From contig JBMNHO010000002.1 in assembly GCA_050950425.1 (NCBI GenBank), forward strand, positions 372,001-436,000: 64,000 nucleotides of DNA. The letters run 5' to 3'. The DNA is from RGIG529 sp050950425 (lineage in GTDB: Bacteria > Bacillota > Clostridia > Oscillospirales > Oscillospiraceae). The translations under genes were made by a program, and so were the position numbers. Position 1 is the first letter of the stretch. Every line of letters starts with the position of its first letter. The notes beneath the pieces are model-generated. The model worked only from the letters and a program-made list of their open reading frames with translations. It was not told the origin of the DNA and searched no databases. Below, in pieces: positions 23,898 to 32,876 of the stretch.

Positions 23898-26800
23898 TAC
23901 GCTTCTCCGCCTCCCTTCACTGGCATGTTTGCAAATATGCGGGCCAGTCTCTCTGCTAGTTCGTCTCCGATGTCGTCTGTCATTTCTCGTATATATGCCT
24001 TTAATATATTCAGGATCTGGTTCTCGTCTGTGGTGTCTCCGTCGCCTTCTATTGTGAACTTAGGCTCTGCCTTTACCTCGACTTTAATGGTTATGTTCTG
24101 ACCGCTGCTGCCTGTTGGTACGGCTGTTGGAGTTGATTTTGGTTCTTGTCCTGCAATACCGCCGTCTTTATAAGGTCTAACTCCTAGCATTTCCCCGGTT
24201 CTTTGCCATAGGTCAAGACCTCTACTTCTTTTACTTGGGCTTAATGGGATAATTCCTTCAGCTCCATCTTCAGCTACGATTCCCATGTGTGGTTTGGTCA
24301 TAATTCCGCCCCATGCATGTTCCGCTATACTGCCTTTGCCCTGGCTTGTTGTTAGGCCTGTCTGCTTGGATCCTTTTTGCCCTAACCCTCCCAGCCAGCC
24401 TTTAAAGCTCTGCCACTTATCTCCGACCCATTCGCCTATGCCTCCGAGCTTTTCGCCTACCCATTCCCATGCCCTGGTTGCTCCGCTCTTGATGGGTTCC
24501 CATACGTTAGTCGAGAACCAGTCGGCTACTCCAGACCACGCCTCGCTTACTGCATTCTTTGCTGCTGTGAATTGATCTCCCAGCCATGCTCCTGCTGTCT
24601 GCGCCGCTGTTTTTACCGGGGTCCATACTGTTTCATCAAACCAGGTACTTACGGTTCCCCATGTCTCGCTTACCCAGGTCTTGGCCTCGCTCCATCTTTC
24701 GCTTACCCATGCTCCTGCAGCCTGGGCTCCTGTTTTGACAGGGGTCCATATGCTCTCTTCAAACCATGAAGAAAAGTCAGACCAGCGCTCTCCGATCCAT
24801 GTTCTCGCGTCGTTCCAGCGGTCACTTACCCACTGGCCGGCTGCTTGCGCTGCATTGTTTACAGGTGTCCACACGGATTCGTCAAACCATGCTGAAAAAT
24901 CAGACCATCTGTCTCCGATCCATGTTTTGGCGTCATCCCATTTCTGGCTTACCCATTCGCCTGCAGCTTGTGCGGCGTCGCTTACCGGGGTCCAGACGCT
25001 CTCATCGAACCATGCGGATAAATCGCTCCATTTCTCGCCTACCCAGTCTCTTACTTCGCTCCATGCTCCGGCTGCTATGTTGATGGCCGATATTCCGACG
25101 TCTTTTACTGGGGTCCACACCGAAGTATCGAACCAGTCACTGAAGCTGTTCCATTTGTTGCTTATCCAGTCTCCGGCTGCGTTCCACTTTTCGGCTACCC
25201 ATGATCCGGCGTTTGAGGCTCCGCTCTTGATGGAGTCCCATGTGTTGCTTGCCCAGGTCTTTGTATTCTCCCAGAACTTTGTTAATGCGCCGTCTTTGTC
25301 TGTGGCATCTGATAGGGCCTTGCCAGCTTTATCACCGCTGAAAAGTGCGGCCACGCCGCCGATTCCGGCTCCTACAAGCGCTCCTACACCTGTTCCTACT
25401 ACCGGCACCACCGAGCCTACCGCGGCGCCTATGCCGGCTCCTGCTCCTACCATGCCTATCTTGGTTCCGCCCTGCCAGTATTCGTCCTTCGCTTCTTTCC
25501 CGGTCTTTTTGGTACCCTGGTAAATGTCTATTGCTCCAGCTCCAAGTCCAGCAATACCGAGCGCGCCTCCCAGTACGCTTGAAGCTCCAGCTGCTATGGC
25601 TCCGCCGGCAGTTGTTGCTCCGCTACCAAGTGCTACGCCGGTCTTTGCCAGGCCGGTTGCCAATGCTCCGCCTGTGGCCACATATGTTCCGTTGGACAGT
25701 TGCACTGTGTTTATTGCCTTTCCTGCTGCTCCTGCAGGTCCTGGGAGTGCCACTGGTGATCCTCCGGCCGGTGGTAATGCTGGCGGTTTTCCTCCTGTTG
25801 GCAGTGAAGGATATCCTCCCATAGGCGGTCCTCCTGTCGGGGAACCTCCGCCTGGGCCCTGGATTGTCTTTCCATAAACGTAAACTATTGAGGCTGTTAC
25901 ATACATGGTGTCTGTTCCGTAGGCTGATGGTATCCCTGTGCTATCTGGCGCTCCGCTCTTGCTGCCTTTTCCGAAGAGATTTATTAATCCCTTTCCGCCT
26001 TTGCCTAATAGCTTGAAAATGCCGAGCTTTTGAAATGCCAGCGCTATTGCTCCGGCTGACAGCCAGGATGTCGAGCTTGCTTCCTCTCCTCCTGGGAGTA
26101 GAGTTCCTGCGTCCTTAAATACGCCTTTGATGGCGTTCAGGATCGCCTCTCCTACCTTCTTTCCGTCAAATCCTTTGCTGAAGCCTTCAGCAAAGGAAGC
26201 GCCTATGCTGGTTCCGTCCTCAACGGCGCCTTTGGCGTCTATTCCAAGTATGGCCAGTAGTCCGGCCGAGAGCGCAGTTCCTATTCCTTCACCGATTTTG
26301 CTGGCCTTGTCTGCAAGCCAAGCCTTACCGGTTGAATTCCACCATTCGTTGAACGGCTGCGCTATTATCTGATCCCATGCTATCTTCAGCTTTTCTCCGA
26401 AGTTTTTAGCGTCTTTCCATTCCTGGGAGTTGACCATGCGCTGTATACTGTTTCTTAAGTCGTCCACTCTTGTCATTACCCACTTGGAGATATTTGCTCC
26501 AGCTTTCTTCCAGGCCTCTCCCCATTCGGCTATAATGTCCTGGTTATCGTCTATCCATGTTGTGAGTTTTTCAAGTCCTGGCTTTACACCTTCCCACAGG
26601 CCTTGCCCCCATGGTCTCAAAAGTGAGTTTTCGAGAGTGTCCTTAAGGGTTGATATCATACCCTTGGCTGTTTTGGATTGGTTGGCCATCATTCCACCGA
26701 AGCGCTTTTCCATTCCTCGCAGCATGGCTTCTATAACCTTGGATGCTTCTATTCCTTCTTTACCGATGTTCGCTACCTGTTCGCCGGTGAGGCCGAGCTC

Positions 26801-27523
26801 TTCTTGTAGTATCTGGTTAGCCGGTACGCCGAGCTCCTGGAGCTGCAAGAGTTCCTCTGCCTGCGCTCGACCTTTGGCTTGCATTTGTCCGAGGGCCCTT
26901 GTGATCCTGTCTATTCCTTCAGAACCTGCTCCCAGACCGCTGGCCGTGTCGCCTATTACCGTTAGCATGTCGAGCACCTTGTCAGCTTCAAATCCGAAGG
27001 CCATTAGCAGTTTACTGCTGTTGATCAGTTCCGGAAATTCGAACGGTGTTTTGTTTGCGAACTCTGACGCTTCCTTCAAGAATTTTTCTGCCTTCTCGGC
27101 GCTTTTTAGCATGGTTTCAAATGCGATCTGTGTCTGTTCGAAGTCGCCGGCGATTTGCATTGGCTTATAAATGCCGGCAAATGCACCGGTTGCGCCAAGT
27201 ATGGCGCCCTGTATGGACGTTGCGAAGTTCCATAGGCCTCTTAATGGCGCCGTGGCCATGTCGATTACTTTCATCGTAAAACTGAACGTCTTACCCGCTA
27301 TGCTGCGTGCTTTTGATGTAACTTTTCCGACAACACTGGACGCCCGATCCAATGCATCAAGGACGACCTGATATTTTGTTCGGTTCATCTGGTTAAGCCG
27401 TTCCTGTGTCTTTTGGTTGGCCTTATCAAATCCATTTATCTTCCGCGTTGCCTGGGAAACGCCAGGATCCGTCTTGTCCTCGACATGGATAGGTATCTCA
27501 ATTCTAAAAGTTTCAGCTGCCAT
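23897..27523 (-). CDS. Tail tape measure protein
   Basis: 1208 residues from ATG 27523; the TTG one codon earlier is less likely. The TMP core (QIAFETMLKSAEKAEKFLKEA, GVPANQILQEELG, GMMANQSKTAKGMISTLKD) is at about 110-300. Ala/Gly-rich membrane-active segments follow at about 480-740, then seven or so Trp-rich tandem repeats near 780-1050. Its length sets tail length and it moves into the host envelope during ejection. It is translated directly after the frameshifted chaperone gene, overlapping the -1 frame stop. Confidence 0.9.
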   Translation of the reverse strand: MAAETFRIEIPIHVEDKTDPGVSQATRKINGFDKANQKTQERLNQMNRTKYQVVLDALDRASSVVGKVTSKARSIAGKTFSFTMKVIDMATAPLRGLWNFATSIQGAILGATGAFAGIYKPMQIAGDFEQTQIAFETMLKSAEKAEKFLKEASEFANKTPFEFPELINSSKLLMAFGFEADKVLDMLTVIGDTASGLGAGSEGIDRITRALGQMQAKGRAQAEELLQLQELGVPANQILQEELGLTGEQVANIGKEGIEASKVIEAMLRGMEKRFGGMMANQSKTAKGMISTLKDTLENSLLRPWGQGLWEGVKPGLEKLTTWIDDNQDIIAEWGEAWKKAGANISKWVMTRVDDLRNSIQRMVNSQEWKDAKNFGEKLKIAWDQIIAQPFNEWWNSTGKAWLADKASKIGEGIGTALSAGLLAILGIDAKGAVEDGTSIGASFAEGFSKGFDGKKVGEAILNAIKGVFKDAGTLLPGGEEASSTSWLSAGAIALAFQKLGIFKLLGKGGKGLINLFGKGSKSGAPDSTGIPSAYGTDTMYVTASIVYVYGKTIQGPGGGSPTGGPPMGGYPSLPTGGKPPALPPAGGSPVALPGPAGAAGKAINTVQLSNGTYVATGGALATGLAKTGVALGSGATTAGGAIAAGASSVLGGALGIAGLGAGAIDIYQGTKKTGKEAKDEYWQGGTKIGMVGAGAGIGAAVGSVVPVVGTGVGALVGAGIGGVAALFSGDKAGKALSDATDKDGALTKFWENTKTWASNTWDSIKSGASNAGSWVAEKWNAAGDWISNKWNSFSDWFDTSVWTPVKDVGISAINIAAGAWSEVRDWVGEKWSDLSAWFDESVWTPVSDAAQAAGEWVSQKWDDAKTWIGDRWSDFSAWFDESVWTPVNNAAQAAGQWVSDRWNDARTWIGERWSDFSSWFEESIWTPVKTGAQAAGAWVSERWSEAKTWVSETWGTVSTWFDETVWTPVKTAAQTAGAWLGDQFTAAKNAVSEAWSGVADWFSTNVWEPIKSGATRAWEWVGEKLGGIGEWVGDKWQSFKGWLGGLGQKGSKQTGLTTSQGKGSIAEHAWGGIMTKPHMGIVAEDGAEGIIPLSPSKRSRGLDLWQRTGEMLGVRPYKDGGIAGQEPKSTPTAVPTGSSGQNITIKVEVKAEPKFTIEGDGDTTDENQILNILKAYIREMTDDIGDELAERLARIFANMPVKGGGEA
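24450..25260 (-). repeat. Tandem 41-residue Trp-rich repeats in the tape measure gene
   Basis: Units of about 123 bp encode a repeating pattern W-x-D-x-x-x-W-F-(D/E)-E-S-V-W-T-P-V followed by AAQAAG-x-W-V-S-(D/E)-(R/K)-W. About six to seven copies occur, diverged enough to be read as protein repeats rather than recent duplications. Confidence 0.75.
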
Positions 27524-27713
27524 CAATCTCCCTCCTCTCTGTTAGATTCGGCTTCAAGCTGTACGTGCATGGACGCTCTTACAAAGGTTGCGGCTCCTGG
27601 TGAAGCCATAAGCTCTTCTATTGAGCGGAACCCTGCCGCTGATCCAAAAGCTTCAAATCCTATTCTTTGTAGAATGTGATGTAAGACCGTCGCCTCCCCT
27701 CCGGCCTTGATTA
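27523..27713 (-). CDS. XkdO-type -1 frameshift extension of the tail chaperone
   Basis: Entered only by a -1 shift at the slippery heptamer in front of the 0-frame stop. About 62 residues (LIKAGGEATVLHHILQRIG, then FGSAAGFRSIEELMASPGA, ending EAESNREEGD), with the stop overlapping the tape-measure ATG. Such gpG/gpGT-type fusion chaperones wrap the tape measure during tail assembly. The frame has no start of its own and looks fully coding. Confidence 0.8.
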
Positions 27714-28217
27714 GTTTTTTGTTGTTTCCTCTGTGGTTGCGCTGTATCCACTTATTTCGTCTAATTTCTCAAGAACAGCGTCCTTCTCTCCCGCCAGAAG
27801 CACCTTGTCTATTAGGTCAATTCCTGTTAAAACATTCAGCGCCTTCCATGCCTCTTTGTTGTTCCAGGTCTTGTCTCTGTCTTCCTCAATGGTGGCCTGA
27901 TAGATTAATGCACTCCTGTACTTCACGCTGTCTGTGTTCTCTGGGAACCTAATACCTAATTGCTTGTTGCGGACGTATTTGGTGTGCTTTTCTTTGCATT
28001 TTTGGTACTCATCCTCGCCTAGTGGTCTAATTCTAAAAGAAAATAGAACCTTTCCATTCCTGGCGATGTCTATCGGCTGGATATTCTCCTCTTCCGTCTC
28101 ATAGTTCGCAGCTGCAAGAAGCCCCTTCAGGATGTCGTTTTCATATGTCCTCAGCTGTCCCTTGTTTTCCTCTTCAGTTAATTCAATTTCTTCAATTTTG
28201 GTTTTATTAGTTGCCAT
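27711..28217 (-). CDS. xkdN: Tail assembly chaperone (XkdN-like)
   Basis: 168 residues, acidic, with the XkdN pattern KVLFSFRIRPLGEDEYQKC and KYRSALIYQATIEED. The last sense codons are ACA AAA AAC before TAA, forming the slippery heptamer A-AAA-AAC. Part of the product is therefore expected to continue into the -1 frame. Its position between the tube and tape measure genes is diagnostic. Confidence 0.87.
   Translation of the reverse strand: MATNKTKIEEIELTEEENKGQLRTYENDILKGLLAAANYETEEENIQPIDIARNGKVLFSFRIRPLGEDEYQKCKEKHTKYVRNKQLGIRFPENTDSVKYRSALIYQATIEEDRDKTWNNKEAWKALNVLTGIDLIDKVLLAGEKDAVLEKLDEISGYSATTEETTKN
27714..27720 (-). promoter_or_regulatory. Programmed -1 frameshift heptamer A-AAA-AAC
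   Basis: A textbook X-XXY-YYZ slippery site placed immediately before the 0-frame TAA of the chaperone gene. The -1 frame stays open for about 190 bases afterwards. This is the standard arrangement in tailed phages. Confidence 0.8.
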
Positions 28218-28233
28218 TTATTTGTCCTCCTTC

Positions 28234-28290
28234 AAAAAATAAAATAAGCCCCACCTTGTAATAGCTTGTTGGCCATACCCGATGGGACTT
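28234..28290 (-). terminator. Hairpin with U-rich tail between tube and chaperone genes
   Basis: AAGCCCCACC (28246-28255) pairs with GATGGGACTT (28281-28290), two mismatches, followed leftward by a U-rich stretch. It probably reduces transcription from tail tube to chaperone, which matches the much higher need for tube protein. Confidence 0.6.
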
Positions 28291-28324
28291 TTGTTGTTTT
28301 ACGATATTTTTATAGCTGGATGCT

Positions 28325-28780
28325 TTAAGCCGTTAGCAAGCTCTGAAGCTCTGGCGGATCGTTAACGAATAAACTCCATGCTCTCTTGATGATGTCTCCT
28401 ACAGATAAGTTTTGCAGGTCTATCGTTCCGCTTGGTACGCATTGTCTGTAGACCATCCTCTGTTCGCTGTCGTTTCGTCCTTTGACCACGCCCTGGAAGT
28501 TCCAAGCTGGCATTACTCCTGTTTTCATTCCCTCGAATAATTCCTGAATGAACCTTTCGTCCTCGATTACAATCTCGGTGAAAGTCAGGGTTACTCCGTA
28601 GGACTGAAAGACTTCATGCTCTTGAGCGTCTCCTAGTGGCTGGTATTTCGCATTTGTAACATTGACCTGGGTCTGGAAAGTTTCAACCGTTGCCAGCATT
28701 ACTCCTGCGTCGTTGAATAACGCTCCGTCTTTCCCTGTGAGCGTCTTTCTGGTGTCTATCGGTGCTCTGTTATTAAACAT
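28325..28780 (-). CDS. xkdM: Tail tube protein (XkdM-like)
   Basis: 151 residues of the PBSX XkdM family: RKTLTGKDGALFNDAGVMLA at the N-terminus, ITFTE/LTFTEIVIEDERF-type strand, and GTIDLQNLSVGDIIKRAWSL near the end. It forms the inner tube of the contractile tail. Directly downstream of the sheath gene. Confidence 0.88.
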   Translation of the reverse strand: MFNNRAPIDTRKTLTGKDGALFNDAGVMLATVETFQTQVNVTNAKYQPLGDAQEHEVFQSYGVTLTFTEIVIEDERFIQELFEGMKTGVMPAWNFQGVVKGRNDSEQRMVYRQCVPSGTIDLQNLSVGDIIKRAWSLFVNDPPELQSLLTA

Positions 28781-28796
28781 GCATTATCCTCCTCTC

Positions 28797-30212
28797 TTAC
28801 GCCGCTGGCGCAAATCTAAACCTGAATGTCAGGTATGCTTTTTCGATGCTGTCGATGTCGTCAACAGCTATGATAAACCATGCGCTATCTCCTGCAGGTG
28901 GGTTCTGAGGATCCTCGTATACTATTCCTCCCGGAAGTAGCTTTTTTTCGCCTATCATGGTGTTTACAATTCCCTGTGCTGCTGCTATAAAAGCTGCCCT
29001 TCCGTCGCTGTCGTTATTAACCTTGCCGACTAAAGGATCCGTTGTTGCTACGATTCTGTCCATAAGTTCAAATCTGGTTTTTGTCCTGCGGATTTTTTTC
29101 CAGCCTTCATCCTGGTTTCCGCTTGGTGTGATTAGTGTATTGATTGCGCTTTCTATCCAGATTTGGTCGCTTGCGTTTGTGGTTAAGACTATGCAGCCTT
29201 TCGCCAATGCCTTTTCAATCTGGCTATTGGTTAGTGGTTCTGCAAGTGCTACAAACCCATTTACGACTTCGTGGGTTAAGCTGGTGTTTGAAGGTACCGC
29301 TGCTATCATCCCACCAATTCTCGCTGCTAGTTTGTAACCGTCATATAATTTGCCGGTGGCGTCATATGCCGAGTTTAGTGCGTAGTGCATCTTCTCGTCA
29401 TTAAATGCTGCCGCGTCGTTCATCCTGGTATCAAGGTCTATGTCTTTTTTCTCTGCGACAATTGCCATTGGCATTGCGCCCGCTAGGTATATCCTCTCGA
29501 TAAAAGGCTGAACTAAGGCATGAACCGCCGTGTCTTCTGTGTCTACGCATAGGACGTTCCATTTGCCTGCTTCAAGTACATTAAGTGCTGTACTGTAGTC
29601 TGAAGTTGTTACGGTGGGGTTGGTTCCTGGCGCCATATCTGATTGGGCTATTTCTGCCACCACTTTGTTTCCGTCTGCGGTCTTTGTCGCTGTGAAGTTC
29701 TTGCTGTTTGCAAATGCCGCCACAAGCGCCGCTGGTTCGCCCTCCCCTGCTGTTCCTTTTGTGAATTCTATCTTCTCAAACTCCCTAGTGCCTGCATAAA
29801 TTATGCATTCCTTTTTCTCGGAATTTAGAAGGCTGTCTCTGATTGTTGCGCTGAACGCCCTGTCGCCTACGTACTTTGCTGTAATTGCTACAACATCGGC
29901 TGACGCCCCGTCTTTTAATGCGATCGTTGCCTTGGTGCCTCCTGAGCCTGCTCTTACGGCCTTGACCTTGCTGCATCCGCCAGTGAACATTTCTGTAATC
30001 GTATCAACGGTTAGCTCTGCTCCAAACGCTGGAGCTACTGCTGGCTCTCCGTCAAGCTCTACGAGCTGATTAAGCGGCCCCCAGTTAGCTTTGATAACAG
30101 CAGCGCCTATGCCATTAACCGCTCCGGCTTGTTGTGGCCCGCCGGCATTTTCGTACCTGGTATAAACGCCTGGTCTGGCTTTTGTTTCTCCAATTGTGAA
30201 TACTCCTGCCAT
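28797..30212 (-). CDS. xkdK: Tail sheath protein (XkdK-like)
   Basis: 471 residues. PGVYTRYENAGG at the start and the C-terminal domain (TNASDQIWIESAINTLI, KIRRTKTRFELMDRI, SIEKAYLTFRFRFAPAA) are typical of PBSX-like sheath proteins. The sheath contracts to drive the tube into the cell. Its presence classifies this prophage as a myovirus type. Confidence 0.92.
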   Translation of the reverse strand: MAGVFTIGETKARPGVYTRYENAGGPQQAGAVNGIGAAVIKANWGPLNQLVELDGEPAVAPAFGAELTVDTITEMFTGGCSKVKAVRAGSGGTKATIALKDGASADVVAITAKYVGDRAFSATIRDSLLNSEKKECIIYAGTREFEKIEFTKGTAGEGEPAALVAAFANSKNFTATKTADGNKVVAEIAQSDMAPGTNPTVTTSDYSTALNVLEAGKWNVLCVDTEDTAVHALVQPFIERIYLAGAMPMAIVAEKKDIDLDTRMNDAAAFNDEKMHYALNSAYDATGKLYDGYKLAARIGGMIAAVPSNTSLTHEVVNGFVALAEPLTNSQIEKALAKGCIVLTTNASDQIWIESAINTLITPSGNQDEGWKKIRRTKTRFELMDRIVATTDPLVGKVNNDSDGRAAFIAAAQGIVNTMIGEKKLLPGGIVYEDPQNPPAGDSAWFIIAVDDIDSIEKAYLTFRFRFAPAA

Positions 30213-30213
30213 A

Positions 30214-30432
30214 TCACTTGACCTCCTTTGTCAAATATTTCTTTACTATTTTCTCTGCCTCTTTTTTTGTGGCCTTTTCGACGCCCGCCACGCGGAAAGC
30301 TGCTATAACGCATTCAGGCATTGTCCCTTTCCCGATTACGGCTTCAGAAGCTGCAGCCAGCTCTTCCATCGTGTATTCGGCTTCCTGGATTGTCGGTTCC
30401 TTGGAAGGGGTTTTCTTTGTGCTTTCGCTCAT
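30214..30432 (-). CDS. Small hypothetical protein upstream of the sheath (72 aa)
   Basis: Helical, acidic then basic (MEELAAASEAVIGKGTMPEC, KEAEKIVKKYLTKEVK). Found in this slot in related phages as an uncharacterised small protein. Stop and sheath start are one base apart, with GGAGG upstream of the sheath ATG. Confidence 0.65.
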   Translation of the reverse strand: MSESTKKTPSKEPTIQEAEYTMEELAAASEAVIGKGTMPECVIAAFRVAGVEKATKKEAEKIVKKYLTKEVK

Positions 30433-30444
30433 CGATTAAACCTC

Positions 30445-31419
30445 CTATTCTTCGTAGTCAGCTCCTGCGAGCTTGTATTCGATCGCATACTCGTTAGTCG
30501 GCTCCGGCGTTACGTTGACCTTTACTGTCTCTGCCTCCAGCTTCTCTCGTGGTATGTTAGTTTTGGTTAATGTGTGCGCGTATGTTGGTCTGCGTAAAAT
30601 ACCAAACCTCACATTAAGCTGAAGCTGCCCCATGGCCAGGTAGTCAATTGAATTGTCCGCCTTTATATTCCTGATAAACATCGGGGAAGTATCCATCATG
30701 GTTACCTCCCCTTTACTTGCCAACGTATCAACTAAATATTTCAGCCATGTAAGCCTTGCCTCTGCTGTTGGTGCTATTATGTGACCGGCTATGGTTGCGG
30801 TCATCCATGCTACTGTATTGGTCTCTCGTTCTAGTCCTAAATTTGAAAGTCGGAAATAAAACGCTGGTTTCTTCTCTTCGGCCATAAAGTAATCAGGGAG
30901 TTTATCAGCTCCAATTATCGAGGCTTCTGGTGCCCATGATTTTATAAACTGGTTCATGGCCATTATTGGATCCGGGTCTGTAGTCTCTTGGTTCGGGAAT
31001 GCCAGCACGTCAAAAAGTACCGTTATTCCGACTACATGTCTTCCTCCTGCTGTGGTTGCTTTTATCTCGAAGTTGTCCGACCTTGCCCATCTCATACAAT
31101 ATGGCGGTTTACCTTCTGGTTGCATGAATATGTCGCGCAGCGCTTCTTGTACTTCTGGCTCTATTTCCTCCGGCTGTATCCCTGCTTCGTTGCACCAGAT
31201 ATTTAACCCCATTACTCCGGATGTTTGCCTTTCTGGGTTTGCCTGCATGTCGACTATAAAGTCAATCCGCGGGTATTGTCTTTTGTCCTTCCATCCCTTT
31301 TCCTGGTCTCCTGGTGCCGATTGATAAAATATAGCCGGTGTTTTATTGAACCACGCCAGCTTCTTGGTTAATTTAGCCCTTTCAATTAGCCGGTTATAAA
31401 TCAAGTCTTCCAGCGTCAT
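30445..31419 (-). CDS. Neck/tail-terminator-region protein (324 aa)
   Basis: Start at ATG 31419 (MTLEDLIYNRLIERAKL), four-base overlap with the upstream stop; the longer frame is not supported. Features include RIDFIVDMQANPERQTSGVMG and DIFMQPEGKPPYCMRWARSD, then a second half similar in style. By position it should be the tail terminator or completion protein. I do not recognise a named family. Confidence 0.6.
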   Translation of the reverse strand: MTLEDLIYNRLIERAKLTKKLAWFNKTPAIFYQSAPGDQEKGWKDKRQYPRIDFIVDMQANPERQTSGVMGLNIWCNEAGIQPEEIEPEVQEALRDIFMQPEGKPPYCMRWARSDNFEIKATTAGGRHVVGITVLFDVLAFPNQETTDPDPIMAMNQFIKSWAPEASIIGADKLPDYFMAEEKKPAFYFRLSNLGLERETNTVAWMTATIAGHIIAPTAEARLTWLKYLVDTLASKGEVTMMDTSPMFIRNIKADNSIDYLAMGQLQLNVRFGILRRPTYAHTLTKTNIPREKLEAETVKVNVTPEPTNEYAIEYKLAGADYEE

Positions 31420-31691
31420 TCTGTGTCGCCTTCCGCCTTGATTGTATTGAAGTCTGTTGTCCATTTAGCTGTCCATTTCCCGGCGTCGACTTCTGAAGCT
31501 AGTATTGTGTAATAATTTGTTACATTGCCAATGGCCGGCAAAAATAAAACGGTTAGTTTTTCTTCGCTTACCGCTGTAATAATGCCATTCCTTGGCTCGT
31601 CCCATCCGATATACTTCGCTCGGATCAGGTCTGCTTTTTTTACGTTTGTTGTATCGAATACCTTCTTGGTGTTATCGGTAATTAACGGCAT
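31416..31691 (-). CDS. Small beta-rich neck-region protein (91 aa), DUF5026-like
   Basis: Contains ADLIRAKYIGWDEPRNGIIT and SEEKLTVLFLPAIGNVTNYY, a compact beta fold seen in uncharacterised phage proteins between head connector and tail genes. The family name is tentative. Confidence 0.6.
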   Translation of the reverse strand: MPLITDNTKKVFDTTNVKKADLIRAKYIGWDEPRNGIITAVSEEKLTVLFLPAIGNVTNYYTILASEVDAGKWTAKWTTDFNTIKAEGDTE

Positions 31692-31710
31692 GGCTTCCCT
31701 CCTTCCCTTA

Positions 31711-32127
31711 TCATTTCAGGTATGGCTCGCTGTAGATTGACTTTATCTTTGGCTTTGCATGCTCTATGATGGGCTCTTCAAATGGGCGCGGTGCCATGTT
31801 GTCGGTTCCTTCATCAAGCCATGGCGCATACTTTACGTCTGTTGTGATTGCTGGCCTTACTGTCAGTGTGCTCCCTGCGCTTTCCGAGCCTGTTCTTTGT
31901 CTCCAGCTGCGACGCAGATCCCCGCTTCTAACTGCAGGTGGTTCTCCTGGTGCCGACGCTGTATAAGTTCCTTTTGCAAATGGCCGCCTATAAACACGGC
32001 CAGAGCGTTGTCCCCTTAAAACTGTAAGGGCTGAATTCCGGAGTTCGTTAGCGGCTCTAAAAGCTCTTGACTTGGCTTCGTGATTAATCTGGTTTACTTT
32101 TTCATTTATATCTGCCTTAATGTCCAT
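31711..32127 (-). CDS. Head-tail connector, HK97-gp10-like
   Basis: 138 residues from ATG 32127 (MDIKADINEKVNQI). Long N-terminal helix with ANELRNSALTVLRGQRSGR, then SAPGEPPAVRSGDLRRSW and YAPWLDEGTDNMAPRPFEE. The G-x-L-x-x-S-W and YAPWLDEGT elements are typical of gp10-type tail completion proteins. Confidence 0.8.
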   Translation of the reverse strand: MDIKADINEKVNQINHEAKSRAFRAANELRNSALTVLRGQRSGRVYRRPFAKGTYTASAPGEPPAVRSGDLRRSWRQRTGSESAGSTLTVRPAITTDVKYAPWLDEGTDNMAPRPFEEPIIEHAKPKIKSIYSEPYLK

Positions 32128-32455
32128 CGAACCGCTCCTCCACATAATAAATTGTCCATAGTCCCAGGGCTCCTGGCTCGTCTACTCCCTGAATAAAAAA
32201 CATTCTATCTCCAAAGATTAGGCGATCCTCTGCTTCTGCCTTTGGGGTTCCTTTTTGGACGATGGTGTGACTTATTGGATGTTGCAGCTGCTGCCATTGT
32301 TGTTTCTCATGTGGCTTTGCTTGGGCCAGCACTCCTCTTATTCTCACAGCCTTCTCGTCGTCATATTCCTTCTTGGCTCTGCCTCGGGTGCTTATGGTTG
32401 TTCCTTTTCCTTCGACGATAAAGTCCTTATATAAATTGCCTGGTCTAAGGTACAT
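32117..32455 (-). CDS. Head closure / head-tail adaptor protein
   Basis: 112 residues, beta-rich (FIVEGKGTTISTRGRAKKEY, KAVRIRGVLAQAKPHEKQQW, ISHTIVQKGTPKAEAEDRLI), in the style of SPP1 gp16 / phage head-tail joining proteins. Overlaps both neighbours slightly, as is usual in connector operons. Confidence 0.72.
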   Translation of the reverse strand: MYLRPGNLYKDFIVEGKGTTISTRGRAKKEYDDEKAVRIRGVLAQAKPHEKQQWQQLQHPISHTIVQKGTPKAEAEDRLIFGDRMFFIQGVDEPGALGLWTIYYVEERFDGH

Positions 32456-32876
32456 TGTTACCGCCGCCTTTCTTCCCTCCTGATGCGGGATTGTCCATCA
32501 TTCCTGTGTAGAAATAAGCGCCCCCGCCTATGGCCGATGGATTTGCGCTTGGTACTGAGTAGCCTCCTATCTCGGCCTTCAGTTCCTTATACATCTCCAT
32601 CCATGCCTTAACCCGTCCTTGAAGGGCTAGGGAAAGTGGGCCGACGTCTGTATCTACTTCGTAAGAAAAGCGCCGGCAGAGGCTTTCAACCAGTGCCAGC
32701 TTGGCTCTTTTCCATTTCCTTGGGTACATGTTTAGTATTGCGCCTATTTCTTCATCGGTGAGCGCTGCTGTCTCTGCTTCTCCCTCTACCATAGTGTCTC
32801 CAAGTTCAAAGCGCATTCTGTCCTTGCCATTCTCACCTATCTTTGTCGGGTCATACGAATATGTTCTTTTCGCCAT
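32445..32876 (-). CDS. Head-tail connector, gp6/gp15-like adaptor
   Basis: 143 residues. LTDEEIGAILNMYPRKWKRA followed by KLALVESLCRRFSYEVDTDV and SLALQGRVKAWMEMYKELK is the helical pattern of phage DNA-packaging adaptor proteins. A Gly-rich tail follows (GGGAYFYTGMMDNPASGG). One-base overlap with the upstream gene. Confidence 0.72.
   Translation of the reverse strand: MAKRTYSYDPTKIGENGKDRMRFELGDTMVEGEAETAALTDEEIGAILNMYPRKWKRAKLALVESLCRRFSYEVDTDVGPLSLALQGRVKAWMEMYKELKAEIGGYSVPSANPSAIGGGAYFYTGMMDNPASGGKKGGGNNVP

Noticed and set aside
24681..25523. 280-codon plus-strand ORF opposite the tape measure gene
   Set aside because: Its repeats mirror the Trp-rich repeats of the real minus-strand gene; no support as a gene.
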